Below the pieces are notes generated by a model. That model was not told the origin of the DNA, did not search any database, and saw only the letters and a list, made by a program, of their open reading frames with translations. From the NCBI GenBank assembly GCA_001600615.1, contig BCKK01000008.1, forward strand, positions 1,198,534-1,262,533: 64,000 nucleotides of DNA, read 5' to 3'. This document shows positions 11,290 to 21,289 of this stretch, piece by piece. Within the stretch, counting starts at the first letter, position 1, and every line of letters begins with the position of its first letter. The DNA is from Dioszegia crocea (taxonomy: Eukaryota; Basidiomycota; Tremellomycetes; Tremellales; Bulleribasidiaceae). The translations under genes and the position numbers were made by a program.

Positions 11290-12840
11290 CGCACCGAAGT
11301 CAGACCGCCTTCATCTTCTTCAAACGTGGTTGGGCCCTGATGCAGTGTTCCAAAGGAGATAATGGCATGCTGGTGTGAAGGAATTTCAGTCATCAAGAAA
11401 TGTCGGATGTATGCGGCATCCATCGAAGGGCTCCATTTGATATCTGAGATGGTCAGCTCGGGTATTTAAGCGACAGCAGCTTCAAACAGCGGTGTAGACG
11501 AAGAAGGTAATGACGTACCACATTTATAATTCAGTCTCTTCCCAGCACTTCCGCCCTGACTGGTACCGCCCTCCTGCACGTATCCTACAACGCCAACACC
11601 GCAGTCTCTTTGCCGGCAGAGGATATTGTCCCGATTTTCACGAAGAGAGGAAGTCTCGTATCCAGCAACAACACAGGTACTTGATCAGGGTTCGGATAGA
11701 TTGTGACTGGAGGAGAGTATCATATCTGCCTTTGTCAGCGGACCGGCCAAAATTCCGGCTGTACACGTCGGCGGGCATCAAGGAAAAGGAGCCATCGACT
11801 CACTGAGGATGATTTTCTCCAGCAATGATCACCCTCAATGTACGCCACCTCTCTCAGTGTCCGCCATCCTAACAATACCATTCGCCTCACTGCAGGCAGG
11901 AATGATACCGACATCCCGTCGACATGCACAGTCACCCTTGCAAGCAGCAAAGCGTCGCATCCGATAAGAGCAAGGGGGATCTGACTGAGTGAATCCGAAG
12001 CGAAGAAGACACTAAGGGTCGTGGAGAAGCGAAAGGCATGTGTGAAGCTGAATGGAGTGGAGGGGAAGGGAGTGAGGGTCTGCTGAGGTGGGATGAATGA
12101 GGTGCGCAGGAGGGTGGCTCGTGCGGGGTACGGGCGGGAGTTGGTGTGTAGGCAGGTACTGCTTTGTCCAGATGTGTGCCGAGGCCTGAGAGTGGTCAGA
12201 TACAGCTAGCCATAGCCCCGGAAAGGAAGACTCACCACGATGATTTGTGTGATTCTAGGTAAAACCCTATCATGCCGCCTCTGCTGGCCCAAGATATGGG
12301 GTAGATACAGCCGCTATCGCGCCTGGACAACACCACGCCTTGATCGGTCCAGGCAAACAGGCCGGGTTGTTGGTGTCTGGTCACAAGGACAGCTAGCTTA
12401 GAGCAAGGCTAGACTTATCAGTATACGGTACGGTGGGTTTCATCCCTCAAGAGGCGGCAATAATATTCAACTTACCCGTAGATCCTCTCAAGAGGCTCCA
12501 TTCAAAGTCTCTTCCTCGCCGTCCATCAACGACCCACGCACAGGTGACATATGGGCTGCTTCAGCATAGCATCCTCGTCTCCAGGCTCGAGCGCGATTCA
12601 GCGGCTAGGGATGACAGGCCGGAGGAGGAGTGGCGTGATGGAAGGGCGAAGAGCGTCGGATGATGGGCTCAATCGGCAGTTCAATTTGCGGCGGTGCAAA
12701 AACTGCAGCTTCGGCAATCGCCATCGTAAACAGTCGTGGCTTAAGTTGGCTGGACTCGAGAGTACACCCTGAATTGGCCATGAATAGACCCGGGAAGCAG
12801 GGTGGTTCCGATTGTAGCCTATCTCTTGATAGGCTCATCT
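11290..12840 (-). CDS. Module B: unknown multi-exon gene, better-preserved paralogue of A
   Basis: Minus-strand exons with good splice signals. In reading order: an N-terminal exon ending near DFEWSLLRGST; PCSKLAVLVTRHQQPGLFAW with TDQGVVLSRRDSGCIYPISW; a long exon PRHTSGQSS...PYPARATLLRTSFIPPQQ, FSFTHAFRFSTTLSVFFASD, IGCDALLLARVTVHVDGMSV, SFLPAVRRMVLLGWRTLREV; then CVVAGYETSSLRENRDNILC, QRDCGVGVVGYVQEGGTSQ; and IKWSPSMDAAYIRHFLMTE, IPSHQHAIISFGTLHQGPTT. The intron at about 12190-12240 joins in phase across TCGTG|G. I could not make the exon junction near 12420 join in phase, so the copy may also carry lesions. The protein resembles no family I know. No signal peptide or membrane helix is certain. 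Confidence 0.35.
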
Positions 12841-13199
12841 TGAACAGGACCAGCTCATATCGCTTGATGGCAGGACAGCGAGGGAATCTTCCGATGTGGA
12901 TATGAAGTGATGTAGCTGGACGCTGAGGCGATACGGTGTAGGGGTAGACGAAGTGTAACTAGAAGCGCAAAACGATGGCAGAGAGGACATGAGGGACCGG
13001 GCCGCGGCTTTCTGCCGGTATCATGTTGGATCCCACCATGTGGCGGTAGCCTCCCTTAGCCTCCTCAGACCGAAGCTACTGCTTGACAACTCGGCCTATC
13101 CATACATGCCTACATGCCAGAGTCAGGGGCCTGCGTACGACTCGTCGGCATCTGAAGACAAATATTAGACACCGTAATTCTACAAAGCTGCTCTACCGC
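12841..13199. other. Stretch without recognisable gene
   Basis: Open frames here are short and lack splice or composition support. Upstream of module B it may hold that gene's promoter. I see no repeat or motif worth naming. Confidence 0.4.
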
Positions 13200-13818
13200 T
13201 TAGGAGGCCCAGCAAGGCCAAGCTGCCTCCAGCCCAGTTCCGTACCAAGCCTCTCCACAGCCATCTGAACCACCCACAGAAGCACCAAGAGCAGATAAGC
13301 CAACACTCCTCAAGACATACCAACCAAGACCAAGATCCCAGGCGCTATTTCCAAATTTTGCCATAACTCCGCCCGCAGGATAGCTTCCAGGTAGAATTGC
13401 GGAATAGCCCTCAATACCCAAGAATTCCGCCCCAACTACAGATCCACCAACGCTAGACCCGCTCAGATGATCCCGCTGGGACTATGACGCCCTCAAGCAC
13501 CTGCCCGGATAATGCCAAAGAGCCAATAGGAGGCAGAAGAAATCTGGCGAGATGACACATTTTGTTGGTCGGTAGGAGGTAGATGCAGACGAGGGGGAGG
13601 ACGTGATACTGTCTAGGAAGAGGTGTAGCAAGTCGAGGTGGAGGGATTGCTGTCGACAACAATGTAATGCTGTCGAGGAGGGGGTCAAGGAGGAGGTAAT
13701 GCAGTCGATGAGGAAGTATAGGATGACGAGGAGGCGGTACGAGACAGTCTGTGATATCAGTAAAATATACAGCCAGCATGGAACCCGGCGGAAAACAAGA
13801 CCGCCCGCCAACGCACAA
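13200..13818 (-). pseudogene. Fragments of an unknown gene: Pro/Leu-rich exon and Gly-rich exon
   Basis: Two adjoining minus-strand open stretches. 13453-13818 encodes a Pro/Leu-rich segment (SMLAVYFTDITDCLVPPPRH; PLVCIYLLPTNKMCHLARF; LPPIGSLALSG). 13200-13440 encodes a Gly/Trp/Ala-rich segment (AEFLGIEGYSAILPGSYPAG; WDLGLGWYVLRSVGLSALGA; CGEAWYGTGLEAAWPCWAS). They lie in different frames with a TAG (SSERV stop) between them and no clear intron to join them. The bias toward aromatic and Gly residues suggests formerly coding sequence. Family not recognised. Confidence 0.25.
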
Positions 13819-13844
13819 GACGAGTCCCTACGGTCTTGCCCTTA

Positions 13845-14204
13845 CTACCTCCACAGAACGCCAAGAGTACAACAGAGGGACGTACCGATAGAGTTTTTTT
13901 TGGATATCACGGCGCCAGACCGCAGGTCCGACAGCAGACAGACATGTTGCGAAACCCTTCTATGCCCGAGGCGCCTTTTAAATAGCCCCTCTTCCATACC
14001 ATGTACACCCAGAACATCCAGAAACCATCTCGGAACCACCACATGCCTAAACCAGATACGCCGGCTCAACATGGCGTGACAAAGTCCGAATCGAAGGAGA
14101 AATAATGGTGCGAGATTGAACACTTCGAACAGTTCAGAGGGGTACACGACAGATCGAGCCTCGTGTTGGATCTGAGCAATCAGTACAGTGTATACCAGCA
14201 TCAC
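13845..14204 (-). CDS. Unknown open frame, copy C of a duplicated segment
   Basis: About 119 codons: VYTVLIAQIQHEARSVVYPS, ELFEVFNLAPLFLLRFGLC, RRIWFRHVVVPRWFLDVLGV, HGMEEGLFKRRLGHRRVSQ. The block RRIWFRHVVVPRWFLDVLGVHGMEEGL matches VWCHLRGYP...PRWLEGLDVHDMEEWL in the next open frame upstream (14.45-14.67 kb), so the two are diverged duplicates. No known domain. The protein may continue across a donor-like GTACGT near 13885. Confidence 0.3.
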   Translation of the reverse strand: MMLVYTVLIAQIQHEARSVVYPSELFEVFNLAPLFLLRFGLCHAMLSRRIWFRHVVVPRWFLDVLGVHGMEEGLFKRRLGHRRVSQHVCLLSDLRSGAVISKKNSIGTSLCCTLGVLWR

Positions 14205-14213
14205 ATAACAGAA

Positions 14214-14901
14214 TCACAGCCCTTGAAGATCCCTGACTGACCCCGCGCCCGTCTCCGAGACCGGCCCCAGTTCAAGCACCCCCTGCACCGGCACCAAGAA
14301 CGCATGATACAAGCTTTTCCCTCTTTCCCTCAACCTCAGACGTGCCCAAGACGTAACAAGAGCACCGAAGAAAGGCTTCCCGAGATCCTGCAGTAGCTCA
14401 AAGGCGCCGCCGTTCAACAAGCCATCCAAAATCGTAAGCACACTCGCCCTTTAAGCCCCNCCCTGGCCCGCCTCAAGCCATTCTTCCATGTCATGCACGT
14501 CCAATCCTTCCAGCCACCTAGGCGCCGCCGCAGGGTACCCTCTTAGGTGGCACCACACTCGCTCGATCGATCCCAAACGAATATCGAGGCCGAGAGAGCA
14601 AAAGGCGAAAGGAGTGTGGCGTCGAGAATATCGTAGGTGAGCAACGGTATGCGGACAGAACAGGTCGATCAAGTGTCCAATCTAAGGTATTAGCACAGTA
14701 CCATGCCAGCCGGGAATCCGAGAACCCATGTTGACCGCCGTTAGGCTGCAATTCGCCCCATAGCGCGTGATCCGTCTCTAACGAACCATCCTCCAGCACC
14801 GTTCCTCTACCCGCAGGCTCACTTAGTTCCGAATCAGAAATGACCAGAGCACCATACTGAGACTTACCACTCGATATCCTGCAGCAGAAACAGAAGCGCA
14901 A
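14214..14901 (-). pseudogene. Unknown gene, copy C', interrupted by a stop next to an N base
   Basis: An exon begins after the acceptor GCTAATACCTTAG (near 14687) and reads LIDLFCPHTVAHLRYSRR, TPFAFCSLGLDIRLGSIERV, PRWLEGLDVHDMEEWLEAGQ. Then, next to the ambiguous base at 14460, a TAA interrupts a frame that otherwise continues to 14214 (LTILDGLLNGGAFELLQDLG, KPFFGALVTSWARLRLRERG, SLYHAFLVPVQGVLELGPVS). An upstream exon (ALVISDSELSEPAGRGTVLE) extends to about 14880. The stop could be an assembly error at the N. Related to copy C at 13.85-14.2 kb. Confidence 0.3.
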
Positions 14902-14981
14902 GCCGTGGAGCAGATATCAGCACTCTTGGTGTGGTACACGGCCTGGTCTCGAGCGGATCCGAGTCTTAGACCTAAACAACA

Positions 14982-16290
14982 TCAGCTACGATACTTACGC
15001 AACGTAGCCCCAGTGATTTGCCTAAAGACCAGGGATAGAAATCGGGCGCCAAGCTGGCAGGGGTATCGCACAGGCTGAAAACCTTCAAGACGTACCTCCG
15101 TGGCGCCACAAAGTTTGAGCCTCGGCCGCAAAGGCAGAGTTCTTGAGCCTATAGCCACCCCGCACACCTTAACAATAAAGCCATCCACCGAGAAGCGGCA
15201 GAAGTAGCAGGAGCGACAGCGCAGTCGAGCATTCGCCATTGGAAGATTTCGTCGGGTAAGGACGGTCAAGTCCAGGGATGAGTCGGCTGGGGCAGGATCT
15301 GAGCGCTCGTATTCGACTGAATATGGCTGGTAACGCCCGACGATGATATGGAAGGAGGTGAGAATGACGTGGGAACGGTATGAGTTGAAGGACGAAAATG
15401 GCGACTTGCTGATTGAGTCAGCCATCACGTTTAGCTGTTTCTGAAGTGATAGGACTCACAGAATCCGCCGAGACATCATCTACCTCAAACACTGTGGAAA
15501 AGTTGTCTGCCCACTCCATGCGCACGATCCCATTCCCGCCAACTTTTGGGACAGCGTAAGATGCGAAATAAGACGCTGGCACAGCGGTCAGGTGTGGAGC
15601 GTACAGTGTAGGGATCGAGAAGAGGGAAACCGGACTTCAAAATAAGCTTGGATCGTGACTGGTCAGATACGCACACTCACTGATGGAATACGACGAAATA
15701 GATTGGTAGTATGGCCTTGGGAGGGACTGTCTACCCCACTGGGGCAGACGAGCGCAAGCCAGCCAGCCAGCTTCCTTAGTTGGTCAGCTTGTACGTTCAA
15801 TGTTTCCTCCAGGATGTAGCCAGTACTGAGTGATGTCCATTTCAGCAAAGCTATCAAGAAGACATTCAGCACAAAGCACCGAGTCCGACTTACCAAAACG
15901 TATGATTTGCCGAATATGTGCTGAGGAAGCCGTTGCGCTCCCCAGTCAACATCGCTCAGGCTTCACTGGCGCTGCGCATCCACCTTCGAGCATGACTGTG
16001 ACAGTCAGTGAGAGTCAGAATTCGCGTGAAGGGCTGGTGAAGCTCGGACATACTAGGATTGAGTCGGAGGACTTGGCTCCGCCACGGCGAGTCCAACCGG
16101 TTCGCGCTTTATGCAGCATCAAAGCCAGTAATGCGATCGGACGCTGGTCATCTTTGAGTGCCTGTTCGTAGGTGTAGATGTTGGCGGGTAGCTCTAGTGT
16201 GCAAATAGATAAGAAGGATAGATGACAGTAACAAGGAGGCATGCTCTGTGTAACTTCGGCGCTGGTGAAATGCCGTAATTTCGCCACCCA
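14982..16290 (-). CDS. Hypothetical multi-exon gene of unknown function
   Basis: Protein-like segments separated by consensus introns. From upstream: PANIYTYEQALKDDQRPIAL, HKARTGWTRRGGAKSSDSIL (donor GTATGT, branch ACTGAC); SSAHIRQIIRFALLKWTSLS, EETLNVQADQLRKLAGWLAL across a GTAAGT...GATAG intron; LFSIPTLYAPHLTAVPASYF, VGGNGIVRMEWADNFSTVFE; finally SYRSHVILTSFHIIVGRYQP, YSVEYERSDPAPADSSLDL, ANARLRCRSCYFCRFSVDGF. Some junctions do not join in phase as I read them, so the gene is either mis-read or decaying. The Cys-rich C-terminal part has no recognisable zinc-finger spacing. No family identified. Confidence 0.3.
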
Positions 16291-16394
16291 TCAATTCTAT
16301 GGGTCTCTCTGCTTCAACCATCGCTAAGAGACGTGCATAGACCCTGCCCTAGTATACTGCATAGAATCACATAAAGATCAAGTTACAGAAGCAT

Positions 16395-17740
16395 CTACCT
16401 TGCAGCTTCCTGCTCCATTGTCGCGTTCATGATCATTTTGGTGAGAACAACATCCTCTTTTCCGTCCGCAACAGTGGTTGGAAAGCTCCGGCTCTCCGTG
16501 ATAGCTGCGTACAATTCGATGAGGGCGAGGTTGTAAAAATCGATGTAGGTCGACCGGATGGTCTGTTCGGAGAACTCTTGTTGAGGCGTGGAGTGTTGGA
16601 TGGTCAACTTGATGGGGAGGGCGCGGATATACGGGCTACAGAGTTAGTTTTACTCCGACGAGCTCCTTACCTGTCGTAGGTGATCTTGATTCTTTTGGTA
16701 CCGGTGTACACCTCTATATGGGCATCAAACAGGCCCACATCGTCCACGCCCATCTGAGGCGTCAGCTGGGGTCTCTACGGCATCCGCTCACTGACCTCGT
16801 ACAGCGCATTGAAGGTCCCATAGTCAAGTACCACCTGCCACCAATTCGGACGATCTCTTTCGCCATGTCTTGACGCCGACAGCACACGTCTGGGCATCCC
16901 GATTGCCTCCCGCATAGCAGAGAGAGCGTGCGAGCTGAAAGCGGTCAAGATTTGCCAGGAACCAGCATTCGACTCGTTTCCTAGCGCGGTCGGACCAAAA
17001 TTCTCGATGAGATTGGAAGAGATCCGAGACTTCAGGTCCTGGGCAGCTTCGACTGGATAGTCGCTGTACATCTTTTGATACATGCCGGTTTGAGGGGTAA
17101 AGTGTCGATTCTGCATACAGTCAGCTCTAGACTCCAGTCTCGAGAGAAGGTGACTCACATCACCAATAATGTCTCGTACTCGGACGTATTTGATATCCTG
17201 TCCAGCAATTTCCTCCTTGAAGCGCTTGAAGGCCAGAGCGTAACGACGCATGAAGCCAATGAAGATGACGACGTCACTGCGTACACGGGCAGCCTCAACT
17301 GCATCGGCCTCCGCCTCGGTCTGAACCATGGGCTTCTCCAGCATGACGTGCTTCCCAGCGTCAGCACAGGCGATAGCCTGCTCCGCGTGGTACTGGTCGG
17401 CCGAGCAGATGAAGACGAGATCGACGGGGATGTGAGACTCAAAGAGATCCGCACTTCACGCTTCAGCAGAATTCACTGCGAGGCGAGTACTATAGCGCTC
17501 ATGACGACTCACAGAGAGGTAAAGGTCGGACCAATGCCGAACCTGGCACTACAATGCTCGAGTGTCTGCGCCGAAATGTCCACCAATGCACTGATCTTGA
17601 ACATATGAGATGCAACGATTAGGTTGGGTATCTACTTATCAGTCTTGGTTCAGGGAACAGCGCAGAGGAGATCTCACATGGGTGACTTGCGCAATCTCAC
17701 CGCACCCAACGACAGCGACGTTCAAAACCTTCTGCGCCAT
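16395..17740 (-). CDS. GFO/IDH/MocA-family NAD(P)-dependent oxidoreductase
   Basis: Six exons from MAQKVLNVAVVGCGEIAQVT at 17740 to TAG at 16395. The N-terminal Rossmann fold shows GCGEIAQ as dinucleotide loop, LVFICSADQYHAEQAIACAD and the family signature GKHVMLEKPMVQT, whose Glu-Lys-Pro holds the catalytic lysine. The C-terminal alpha/beta domain follows (FIGFMRRYALAFKRFKEEIA; NLIENFGPTALGNESNAGSW; WWQVVLDYGTFNALYE; IRSTYIDFYNLALIELYAAI). Such enzymes oxidise or reduce sugars, inositols and sugar acids; the substrate is not readable. It stands alone between accessory regions. A 14-bp palindrome lies 125 nt upstream of the start. Confidence 0.92.
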
Positions 17741-18510
17741 CGTGATTGTATGTGAGATCGAGAGCTTGTGAGGGTGGATAGATGGCTGATAGTGGTCCAG
17801 GATTTAAGAGAGATGGATAAAGCCGAACAGGTGTCCTGAATGTCGCATTGTCGCTTCTGGGCCTTTCTCCGCGGAGAATAGGCGGACATGCGCGGAGAGC
17901 GGCGCGGCGATTTGGCGGAGGCTTTAGCTCTTCCCTGGAGCCGGTGATCGTGGACTGACATCATGCAAGAAGATTGTCAGATCAAGGCTATCACACCTTG
18001 AGCGCTCCGGCCACGAGCAGGATCAAAGTGGTGTATGGAACTCGAGGGAAACAAGCGGGCCGGCCACAAGAGGCCTCACGCGGATGACTTGTGCTTTCGC
18101 TTGTGGCAAAATTGGTTAATGGGGCCCCGGCCCGTCCTCGCAGAAAGTACACGCCTGGGTCAATGGATTCCTTTGGACTGATACTGTGTGAGGCAGACGA
18201 ACGAAGACAGGCACTGGTATACCCCTACCGCCGATCGAATCTCTTACATCTTGTCTTGACATGTGATACGTGTTATGTACTCGCGGTATAGCTTTCAGTT
18301 CTCGCTTTGTGGCTGCTTACGGCATAGCCCTGGGGATGGTTGGAAGGCAAGGGTCGGGCAAGGGTCAAGGCCACATGCGCAATGTCATATCTATCACTAT
18401 ATCAGGCTTAGAGATTTTTGCTGACAGGTCGCTTTACTCGTACAGTGGAGGGCGAGATACGTTGTACTTCAAAGCGCACTTAGCGATTGAGATGTCACGT
18501 CAGAGCTGTG
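17741..18510. other. Upstream region of the MocA gene and gene-free stretch
   Basis: About 770 nt without credible coding sequence. The proximal half is the promoter of the oxidoreductase and contains clustered GCGGAG/CGGAGA elements around 17865-17925. The distal half is unremarkable up to the fold-back element. Confidence 0.4.
17865..17878. promoter_or_regulatory. Perfect 14-bp palindrome TTCTCCGCGGAGAA
   Basis: Its own reverse complement; contains the everted CCG-CGG pair typical of dimeric Zn2Cys6 sites and lies about 125 nt upstream of the MocA-type oxidoreductase start codon. Further CGG triplets follow within 50 nt. Role as an operator is inference. Confidence 0.4.
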
Positions 18511-19304
18511 CCATGCAGAGCATCTCTCCCGATTATCGGCGGCGCCGGTATCGGGTGCGTATCGGCTGGCTATCGGCAGATTGTGGCCGATGTATCTGAC
18601 TCGCCGATGAACCTCTATCGGCTGCGCTGGCGCCGTGGCCAGATCAAAGAGTGTCCTATCGGCTAGCAGTCGGCCAGCCAAAAAGTTCGCCACCCAGATC
18701 CAGGAAATCGCCACTTTGGGCGATTGCGTAAGTGCCAAGCCGGATCAAATTGCCACTTTCGGCAATTCGCGTACCATTCAATTTTCGTCTAAGCTATCAT
18801 ACAGCGACTTATCGATCAACTATTTACCTTGTATCGTGGGGGGAGCTGACCAGTGTACGCAGGTGTGAGATATGGCCTCAGTCACAGCTCAGACAACATA
18901 CCAGAAGTGAGAGCCTCCCATAGCTCTGCTAAGTGGCTTTATAGTGAATGTTTAACCTGACGCACACTGATGGAGGACCTGCCCTGATGCTTATGCTCAG
19001 AATCTGATCTATACTAATCAAAAGAATAGCACTCATAGCTGATCTTGACATCTCCCAGATCTCCACTCGACATTCTGGGCGTTGCTTGACCAATTGTCCG
19101 CCCTCACGCGTGACCCCAAACCACCTCGGCTGACTGTATTAGTACCTATGGTAGCCGTCCGCCGATAGATCGGCTCATCGGCGAGACGGCAGTCTATCGG
19201 CCACGACGCCTGACCGCCGATTCAGATTGGCAGATTTCAGACCCCAGTCTGACTCGCCGGTGCCGACTGGGGCCGATTGATCGGCAGAGATGCTCTGGTG
19301 CCAT
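18511..19304. mobile_element. Fold-back / MITE-like element with ~130-bp inverted arms
   Basis: Left arm 18511-18640 and right arm 19160-19304 are imperfect inverted repeats. The outer ends read CAGAGCATCTCT on one side and its complement AGAGATGCTCT(G) on the other, and inside both arms share GTGGCCGAT, CTCGCCGATGA and CTATCGGC. ATCGGC/GCCGAT hexamers recur more than a dozen times in the arms. The 520-nt middle has no long open frame. This structure fits a non-autonomous fold-back transposon. No clear target-site duplication was found. Confidence 0.5.
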
Positions 19305-19744
19305 GTGATGCGGCCCGGCCGAATCGAGGGGTCTCCTCGAATTGGAGAGATCTGGTTGATTGAGTCTTGACAGGCCATTGTTAAGGAAACACATCTTGTG
19401 GAGGCTGAGCTGCAGCTATGTTGCTGAATCACATCGTGGCGGCGACCTGTCAACTGATCACTACTCTAATGATCTGGGCCTATCGAGGCGATGGCGAGAA
19501 TGTTCGAGTGATCACCATGATGCCGTTGAAGTAAACTGAAGAAGCTGGGCACATAAGTCGTCTGCCCCCCGAGTGTACCCGTGGTCCGGAGATAGACACC
19601 CGAAGAGTTAGATATATCAGAGCCATGGTCAAAGAATGGTGGATATGGGCATTTGGCCGTTTGTTAATTCATATGTACGACACCGGCTTACTGTGGTCGA
19701 TGATATCTGGTGAGTCTTTGCCAGTCTGATATGGAAGATATCTT

Positions 19745-20255
19745 GCAAGTCTGATATGGTGTCTCTCGTGCTGAGAGCTTACTCCGAGCCCCTAGGACGG
19801 CTCTCTCACGAGTTTCACCCGCTTTCGGCTTTGTTGTGACGGGACTAGGATCCTAGAATTTCTCCTCATCCCAAAGATATAGCCCCGTGATAGTGAGGTT
19901 GTCGATTGTCTGCCCATCTTAACGTAAGCTAGGAGATTCGTGGTCAGAGGATTGAATGCCAGACCTTGTGTCGAGAAATTGAGAGCAGGACCATGGTCAG
20001 TGATTGAGGGATCGGTATGTCAGTCTTGCTGTCAGTCGAGCCCATTTATGAGGATGATCAAATTGTTGAACCCGTAGCCGCGACAAGCACGACCCAAAAG
20101 TCAGCAAATGAGCTGTGAGTGATGATACATAATTGACGCGACATTATACTGCCCCGTCACGAATGTCACCATGCCGCTGTCTTCTTTTTCCAATCCAATC
20201 GACTTCACCTACGCTTCGCGACTCCCTTCCGCTGATGTCGGATCTCACTACGCCA
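19745..20255 (-). repeat. Dispersed duplication, copy 1 (inverse copy at 51345-51830)
   Basis: The reverse complement of this stretch aligns along its whole length with 51345-51830, roughly 80% identical by eye, with shared landmarks such as GGAAGGGAGTCGCGAAGC, GTATCATCACTCACAGCTCA, GGGCTCGACTGACAG and TTTGGGATGAGG. One frame, RENGVVRS..SGRESRS, is kept in both copies, but non-coding parts are equally similar. That suggests a segmental copy or mobile sequence rather than a conserved protein. Confidence 0.75.
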
Positions 20256-21017
20256 TTCTCGCGCGATAGGTTGAAGGTTGGCGAGGGGAGATCTGGGCGA
20301 TAATAATACTAAATTGTCAGCCAACGCACATAGAGCAGAGCCGAGAGATATGTAAGCCTGCCAGTAGACTAACATTTCTAAAAATCCCCACAGCCTCGCA
20401 ATCGCAATTGTCGGGGACCGGCGCTGTAGAGTCAGTGTACTGAGCAATGGACATGCTGTCAGGTGCCTACTTTTTGCAGCCCATATCCCGAACATCCATG
20501 GAGTAGCTCTAGCCCGCCAGCTGGCCGATCGAGGAGATCGTACCCGTATAGTGACAGTGCCAACTGAATAGATCAGCTAATTCCCTCGAAATGTGGCTTG
20601 GAAGAGGGGTCACACCTGTATAGGGACAGTGCGGACTAATTGGATCAGCTTAGTCCCTCGTGATACTGCTTAACAGAGGGGTAGCGTGGGGGTAAAGGAG
20701 AGAAACGGGGCAACATCAACCGCCGAGCAACTTACGATTCCGAATTTCAGCCTCCCAAGACCTGACAAACGCCAACCATCCCACGCAAAGAGCGTACTTG
20801 GACTCGATCTGAGGGTTATCAGCGGTGTGCTCTATGTGCTGAAGGCAAGTATAGGAGCTTGGAGTGGGAGATGGGAATATATGACGGAAAAACTTACGAT
20901 TGTGATGATTCCGGGGCTTGAAATTGGACGCAAATAATCCCACCCGAGGATCAAACCGTTTGATATAATCCTGCGCGTCGGCATGAGGATGCGGAAGGGT
21001 AACACGAGCTCATCCAT
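20256..21017 (-). pseudogene. Fragments of an unknown multi-exon gene (part E)
   Basis: Minus-strand pieces with consensus splice sites: MDELVLPFRILMPTRRIISN, GLILGWDYLRPISSPGIITI, then across a GTAAGT...GCTGATAACCCTCAG intron into IESKYALCVGWLAFVRSWEA and a GTAAGTTGC donor. Further down: RLWGFLEMLVYWQAYISLGS, ALCALADN. The Trp-rich exon followed by GTAAGTTG resembles the corresponding exon of module B (DFEWSLL). Downstream micro-exons are tandemly duplicated and I cannot close a full frame. Function unknown. Confidence 0.3.
20541..20684. repeat. Two-copy 72-bp tandem duplication
   Basis: Copies 20541-20612 and 20613-20684, about 75% identical by eye. Each has YACCYGTATAGKGACAGTGC near its start, then ATCAGCT, CCCTCG and AGAGGGGT. 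On the minus strand each copy contains a branch-site-like AGCTGATC followed by an AG acceptor and a short exon-like CACTGTC.CTATAC.G, so the unit looks like an intron plus micro-exon. Confidence 0.65.
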
Positions 21018-21289
21018 ATATGCTAGATGGGTGTCGGGCGAAAGCTGACGACCTTGTCGGGGAAATTCGTATCTGGAGTTGATACATTCTGCTTATTTCA
21101 CCCAAAATGAGGCCGTGATTTGGCGGCTGTGTGACTGGTATAGTATGAGATGTGCTAAAATTTTCATCAGCATATGTCTACCATGAAACGACTGAACAGT
21201 CGCTGGGGATTAGACGGACTAGGGGCAGACTCACATTTTCGACCGTGGTTTGCTTTGACAAGGCAACCCTTTCTATCTTCGCCTCAACT

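Noticed and set aside
18270..18599. 109-codon plus-strand open frame
   Set aside because: Overlaps the left arm of the fold-back element and its codons follow the ATCGGC repeat; no protein-like signal.
19710..19765. Short direct repeat AGTCTGATATGG, two copies
   Set aside because: Only about 13 bp, too short to call a target-site duplication and not placed at the ends of any element.
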